Shown: one piece after another, positions 5,787 to 8,919 of the stretch | Numbering within the stretch: the stretch's first letter is position 1 | How the letters are laid out: every line of letters starts with the position of its first letter | Assembly (NCBI GenBank): GCA_002348825.1 | Contig: DEBN01000175.1 | Coordinates: 1-8,919, forward strand | Origin: Gammaproteobacteria bacterium UBA2955 | Lineage (GTDB): Bacteria; Pseudomonadota; Gammaproteobacteria; Pseudomonadales; Azotimanducaceae | DNA: 8,919 bases | Direction of reading: 5' to 3' | Made by a program: the position numbers and the translations under genes | Notes under the pieces: model-generated | Database searches by the model: none | What the model was told of the DNA's origin: nothing | What the model saw: the letters and a program-made list of their open reading frames with translations, nothing else

Positions 5787-7952
5787 CTACATTGCATCAT
5801 ATGGATCGACGTCGATAGACCAGCGTAGTTTACTCGGGGCAATCGTCTCATCTAAGGCGCTCAAGCAGCGGTGCAAAGCGCGTCGGTTAGTCGCAATCAG
5901 CATTAATTGAAAGCGATGTCGGTTCGCCACACGACCCAGTGGGGCCGGCACCGGACCCATAATATCTATCTCTGCCAGCATTCCCAAAGCCTGACTTTGA
6001 GTTTTACATCGGTGCAGAAATTGCTTCGCCAGCTCGGCATCCGCAGATTCTGCCCGAATCAGCGCCATTGGGGTGGTCGGCGGCAGCTGCGCAGACTCGC
6101 GGCTCGTGAGCTCGGCTTCGGCGAAACCGCTATAGCCCGATTCAATCAATGTGCTAAGCAGGGGGTTTTCCGGTTGATAGGACTGAATCCATACTTCGCC
6201 GGGCCGGTCGGCGCGCCCGGCGCGTCCTGCAACCTGAACAATGAGCTGCGCGGTGCGTTCCGGTGCGCGAAAGTCCGGACTCAGTAGCCCCGCATCAGCG
6301 TTGATCACAGCCACCAGTGTGACATTAGGAAAATGATGGCCTTTAGCGAGCATTTGCGTGCCGACCAAGACGCAGGGATCGCCGCGGTTAATTTGTGCCA
6401 ATTGCTCGTTGAGTTGCTTGTTGCTGCGCGTGGTATCGCGATCGATGCGATATACCGGACTGCCATCAAACAGCTGCCGGGCGTGCTCCTCTGCTCGCTG
6501 CGTACCCAAGCCGATCGGCAGCAACGCGGTGTGCCCGCAGTGCTCGCAGTGTCCAGGGATCTGAAACCGTAGACTGCAGTGATGACAGATCATTTGTGGC
6601 GGTGTTTGATGCAGTGTCAGTTTGGCGTCACAGTCTGAGCAATGACTTTGCCAACCGCAATTTTGACAGAGCAGGGTCGGCGCAAAGCCGCGTCGATTCA
6701 GGTAAATCAGTACCTGGCCGTCGGCGTCGAGGTGGCGCCGAATGACGCGAACCAATTGGTGAGACAGGCCATGCAGAACGTTCTCATTGCGCATGTCGAT
6801 TACGTGAAAGCTTGGCAACTGTGCACCGCCTGCGCGTTTAAGTAAGCGCAGATGCTGGTAGCGTCCGCGTTTGGCGTTGTGCAAAGACTCTAGCGACGGC
6901 GTCGCCGAACCTAAGAGCAGCGGAATAGACAGCGTTTGCGCGCGCTTCGCGGCAAGATCGCGCGCGGAGTAACGCAGGCCGTCCTGCTGCTTGTAGGAAC
7001 TGTCATGTTCCTCGTCGACAATAATGAGCTGTAAATTTCGGAATGGCGTGAAGATTGCTGAGCGCGTGCCTAACACGATGTCGAAGTCGCCTCGGCGACA
7101 TTTCAGCCATGTTTGTAAACGCTCATTGTCAGTAAGTGCCGAATGCAATACTCCGGTAGCGGCAAAACGACGTTGAAAGCGGGACAGTGTTTGTGGTGTC
7201 AGAGCGATCTCTGGAACCAGCACCAGCGCCTGACCGCCCTGAGCAACTGCTGCAGCGATGCTCTGTAAATAGACTTCCGTTTTGCCGCTGCCGGTAACGC
7301 CTTCGAGCAGTAGCGCCCGAAACCTGCCGAGAGCTTGATGGACCTGCTCGATTGCCAGCACTTGCTCTGCGGTAGCTGCTAAATGCGGCTCTTTGGGTTG
7401 CAAGTCGGCACGCTGATCAATGCGATCAACAACACCGAGTGCTGCGAGTTTATTCAGCAAGGTGCGACTAAACCCGGCGGCGACGACCTCGGCGCCCGTG
7501 CTGCCCGGGTGGTTGGTTAAGAATTCCAGAAGCTGCTGCTGGCGCGGCGCTCTTGGATTTACGTACTCTGGTTGTACAGCTTGCCAACAATCGGCCGCGG
7601 TAATAGAAAATTCTGCACCGCGCCGTGCGGCAGCGGGTAACACCGTCGCTAAAACTTCGCCCAAAGGATGGTGGTAGTAACTGCTCATCCATTGTGCAAG
7701 GTCCAGCAGCTCTTGCGACACTGCAGGCTCGGATGCTTCGGTGTCGACCAAGGCGTAGATGGGTTTTAAGCGGCTGTGAGGGTTTGTCACCTCAGTATTT
7801 ACGCAGATACCCAATGCGGTTGAACGACCAAATGGTACCTGAACCCGGCAGCCTGCTGGTGGAATTGGCATGCCGTCGGGCACTGCGTAGTCGTACACCG
7901 AGTGCAGGGGTCTGGGCACAGCAACTTGAATGACGCGATTATGGTCGGGCAT
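5787..7952 (-). CDS. priA: PriA, primosomal replication-restart 3'-5' DNA helicase
   Basis: PriA recognises stalled or repaired forks and reloads the replisome, through PriB/DnaT and DnaB in E. coli. The 721-residue product (E. coli 732) is complete. It has an N-terminal 3'-DNA-binding domain (about 1-105, starting VAVPRPLHSVYDYAVP), a winged-helix region (about 110-190) and helicase lobe 1 with Walker A GVTGSGKT (218-225), DEEH (313-316), the aromatic-rich QQDGLRYSARDLA (322-334) and GSATPS (348-353). Next comes the zinc domain with eight cysteines (C429, C432, C438, C441, C456, C459, C469, C472). Lobe 2 has GLGTQRAEE, GTQMLAKGHHFP (531-542) and QVAGRAGR (573-580), and a C-terminal domain follows. 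The ATG at 7952 has only a weak ribosome site. Its choice rests on alignment with the E. coli N-terminus. The gene is preceded by 212 nt of non-coding DNA, so it may have its own promoter. Confidence 0.99.
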   Translation of the reverse strand: MPDHNRVIQVAVPRPLHSVYDYAVPDGMPIPPAGCRVQVPFGRSTALGICVNTEVTNPHSRLKPIYALVDTEASEPAVSQELLDLAQWMSSYYHHPLGEVLATVLPAAARRGAEFSITAADCWQAVQPEYVNPRAPRQQQLLEFLTNHPGSTGAEVVAAGFSRTLLNKLAALGVVDRIDQRADLQPKEPHLAATAEQVLAIEQVHQALGRFRALLLEGVTGSGKTEVYLQSIAAAVAQGGQALVLVPEIALTPQTLSRFQRRFAATGVLHSALTDNERLQTWLKCRRGDFDIVLGTRSAIFTPFRNLQLIIVDEEHDSSYKQQDGLRYSARDLAAKRAQTLSIPLLLGSATPSLESLHNAKRGRYQHLRLLKRAGGAQLPSFHVIDMRNENVLHGLSHQLVRVIRRHLDADGQVLIYLNRRGFAPTLLCQNCGWQSHCSDCDAKLTLHQTPPQMICHHCSLRFQIPGHCEHCGHTALLPIGLGTQRAEEHARQLFDGSPVYRIDRDTTRSNKQLNEQLAQINRGDPCVLVGTQMLAKGHHFPNVTLVAVINADAGLLSPDFRAPERTAQLIVQVAGRAGRADRPGEVWIQSYQPENPLLSTLIESGYSGFAEAELTSRESAQLPPTTPMALIRAESADAELAKQFLHRCKTQSQALGMLAEIDIMGPVPAPLGRVANRHRFQLMLIATNRRALHRCLSALDETIAPSKLRWSIDVDPYDAM

Positions 7953-8164
7953 GGGTCATTCTATGAGGCTTTCTTGGCGACTGGAAATCCCTTATTCGTG
8001 CAATGGCGATTGCGCAAGGGTTTGCAGGCTCGTCCACTGCCTGGTCCGAGTCGGGTGTGCTCCTAACGCGGCAACCTAGCGGCCGGTAAAAAACAGTTGC
8101 ACGGTATTGAGGTTCGCTGGCTGGAACGACTATTTGTTGCCTTAGCAGGGCATGCCAAGTCGCT
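7953..8164. other. Intergenic region between gdx and priA
   Basis: Neither strand holds a credible gene in these 212 nt. The stretch contains the imperfect hairpin at 7985-8023 and would hold any priA promoter and the 3' end of the gdx transcript. I see no hairpin plus U-run convincing enough to call a gdx terminator. A T6 run reads on the minus strand near 8089-8094, but only a weak 4-bp stem (GTTC/GAAC) precedes it. Confidence 0.6.
7985..8023. repeat. Imperfect hairpin upstream of priA
   Basis: An inner perfect stem GCAAT/ATTGC (8000-8004 with 8009-8013) has a 4-nt GGCG loop. It sits inside an outer arm AAATCCCTT (7985-7993) that pairs with AAGGGTTT (8016-8023), allowing one bulged base. 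The internal loop is asymmetric (6 nt against 2 nt). It lies 32 nt before the priA start on the transcribed side. It could be a structured leader or a protein site; neither is shown. Confidence 0.45.
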
Positions 8165-8482
8165 TTATGTGCTGCCTAACTTAAGCCCTGCAACACCCAC
8201 AATAATTAGGGTGATGCAAACAATGCGGAGTAAATTTGTCGGTTCGCCGAACCATGCCATGCCGATAATCGCGACACCAACAGCGCCAATACCTGTCCAT
8301 ACGGCGTAGGCGCTGCCCATGGGTATGCTCTTTAGCGCATAGGATAAAAGCGCAAAGCTTAGCCAGGCCGCCACGATAAAAATCACAGATGGCCATAGCT
8401 TTGTAAAACCTTCTGAGTACTTAAGGGCTATGACCCAAACGATCTCGAAAACGCCTGCGATCACTAAAAACACCCAAGCCAT
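8165..8482 (-). CDS. gdx: Gdx/SugE, SMR-family guanidinium exporter
   Basis: Gdx (formerly SugE) is a small multidrug resistance family proton antiporter that exports guanidinium ion as an antiparallel inner-membrane dimer. The 105-residue product equals E. coli SugE in length and has four hydrophobic helices (about 2-21, 29-50, 57-77, 84-101). Residues known from Gdx proteins to line the guanidinium site are present: G10, E13 (the coupling glutamate), W16, S42, Y59 and W62. The GSAYAVWTGIGAVG block (56-69) is typical of the Gdx branch rather than the QacE/EmrE branch. I chose the ATG at 8482 (MAWVFLVIAG) because GGAG at 8489-8492 is spaced 6 nt from it. The ATG at 8488 directly abuts that site, and an upstream extension to 8593 adds residues with no family match. 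No guanidine riboswitch is recognisable upstream; a palindrome at 8499-8514 is. Confidence 0.95.
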   Translation of the reverse strand: MAWVFLVIAGVFEIVWVIALKYSEGFTKLWPSVIFIVAAWLSFALLSYALKSIPMGSAYAVWTGIGAVGVAIIGMAWFGEPTNLLRIVCITLIIVGVAGLKLGST

Positions 8483-8488
8483 GAGCAT

Positions 8489-8492
8489 CTCC
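8489..8492 (-). promoter_or_regulatory. Ribosome binding site deciding the gdx start
   Basis: GGAG is 6 nt before the ATG at 8482 and has no spacer to the alternative ATG at 8488, so it selects the MAWVF start. Confidence 0.75.
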
Positions 8493-8498
8493 GCTTTC

Positions 8499-8514
8499 GT
8501 TATAGATCGATAAC
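8499..8514. promoter_or_regulatory. Near-perfect palindrome upstream of gdx, candidate operator
   Basis: The minus strand reads GTTATCGATCTATAAC. Its reverse complement agrees at 14 of 16 positions: GTTAT and ATAAC arms around a GATC core, with one mismatched pair. It begins 17 nt upstream of the gdx ATG, just before the ribosome site, with an AT-rich stretch (8515-8534) on its far side. This is the usual geometry of a dimeric repressor site overlapping a promoter. The regulator is not in the window. It could instead be a small mRNA hairpin. Confidence 0.4.
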
Positions 8515-8555
8515 CTATACAAAAAATTAATATGGTTAACGTCGACCTGACAGCC
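8515..8555 (-). promoter_or_regulatory. Possible gdx promoter region (AT-rich)
   Basis: An A/T-rich block contains a possible -10 (TATTAA at 8532-8527) that would put a start site near 8520 and the palindrome inside the first transcribed bases. No good -35 is found at a proper distance: the nearest is CTGTCA with a 15-nt spacer. The call is therefore weak. Confidence 0.2.
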
Positions 8556-8919
8556 AGCGGTTTTTCAGCGATGGACGGTGGTAAACAAGGCAAATTGCGG
8601 TGTTTTCATCTCCAGGCCTTCTGGTTAGCGTTGTGCCTCCGATTTTCTCCACCTCGGAATACCACGCGATCGAGGCGGAATGCAGCTGTGTTAGAAAGCT
8701 TCAAATTGGTTAGACGTGTGCTGAGAACATTGGCTTTGAGGCGTGTTCAAACTGTCATGCGTTTATGCTGGCAGACAGTGGGCGATTGATCCTGGTGACC
8801 CAGTGCATCGCTGTTGCAAGCGCTTCGGTAGCAGCACCGGCACAGGCTGCAGCTTAAGTGTCAAAGGTGTGGGCTGTGTCCAACATTTGCGCTTTTCTCT
8901 CGAGCGGCGTTGCGTCTAT
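8556..8919. other. Stretch without a supported gene
   Basis: I translated both strands here. The open frames are short and unrecognisable. On the plus strand, 8532-8789 has no ribosome site and no family resemblance. On the minus strand, a 54-codon frame ends near 8538 and is preceded by a stop near 8701. No tRNA, rRNA, terminal repeat or CRISPR pattern is visible. It may hold the 3' flank of a neighbouring gene, decayed sequence, or an untranslated RNA I cannot identify. Confidence 0.5.

Noticed and set aside
5907..6287. Plus-strand 126-codon frame antisense to priA.
   Set aside because: It lies wholly inside the conserved C-terminal half of PriA with no domain or ribosome site of its own.
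8041..8050. CTGGTCCGAG on the plus strand, matching a conserved piece of the ykkC/guanidine-I riboswitch family, close to gdx.
   Set aside because: It is on the strand opposite to gdx and downstream of it. The other conserved blocks (CTAGGGTTCCG upstream, GGGATAAAAGCCC downstream) are absent. A 10-nt chance match is the simpler reading.
8565..8609. Minus-strand 14-codon frame (MKTPQFALF...) upstream of gdx as a leader peptide.
   Set aside because: GGAG abuts the ATG without a proper spacer, and no terminator/antiterminator pair or codon run suggests attenuation.
8744..8758. CSNCH, a cytochrome c heme-binding pattern, in a plus-strand frame.
   Set aside because: The frame is bounded by a TAG about 35 nt upstream and a TAA roughly 100 nt downstream, with no signal peptide, no axial-ligand region and an Ala/Val-rich tail. 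One CxxCH is expected by chance at low frequency across six frames of a window this size.
8532..8789. Plus-strand frame of 85 codons starting ATG, divergent from gdx.
   Set aside because: No ribosome site, no recognisable domain and an Arg/Leu-rich composition like random translation. It overlaps the likely gdx promoter.

Overview
The window is ordinary, gene-dense chromosome from a gammaproteobacterium. The evidence is the combination of UbiJ (an accessory ubiquinone factor typical of Proteobacteria), UbiB/UbiE of the E. coli type, HslVU, a SPOR-domain protein and PriA. The order priA - SPOR - hslV - hslU - DUF971 - ubiE - ubiJ - ubiB resembles, from memory, the Pseudomonas arrangement. It lacks argS between priA and the SPOR gene, and the polyhydroxyalkanoate genes between the DUF971 gene and ubiE. 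Genus cannot be decided from the sequence alone. All recognisable genes lie on the minus strand, so the biological reading order runs from high to low coordinates.

Layout in transcription order. 8919-8515: no gene I can support. 8482-8165: a four-helix SMR guanidinium exporter (Gdx/SugE), with a clear Shine-Dalgarno and a 16-bp near-perfect palindrome just upstream. 8164-7953: non-coding, with an imperfect hairpin ahead of priA. 7952-5787: priA, replication restart helicase. 5714-5145: a membrane-anchored SPOR protein. 5093-4539 and 4516-3173: hslV and hslU, the two-component ATP-dependent protease. 3153-2761: a small DUF971 protein. 2723-1938, 1933-1310 and 1313-1: ubiE, ubiJ and ubiB. ubiB is cut by the window edge.

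Functionally there are three blocks. The first is genome maintenance and envelope (PriA, SPOR protein). The second is protein quality control (HslV peptidase with the HslU unfoldase). The third is ubiquinone biosynthesis, where UbiE does the C-methylation, UbiJ is a lipid-binding scaffold of the Ubi complex and UbiB is the atypical kinase-like ATPase. The ubi genes are packed with a 4-nt gap and a 4-nt ATGA overlap, so they are very likely co-transcribed and translationally coupled. Gaps elsewhere in the seven-gene run hslV-to-ubiB are 37 nt or less.

I found no convincing undescribed system. The best second-look items are small: the palindrome ahead of gdx in place of a recognisable guanidine riboswitch, two overlapping mutually exclusive hairpins ahead of hslV, an A9 tract early in the SPOR gene, and substitutions in otherwise conserved UbiB and UbiE motifs.
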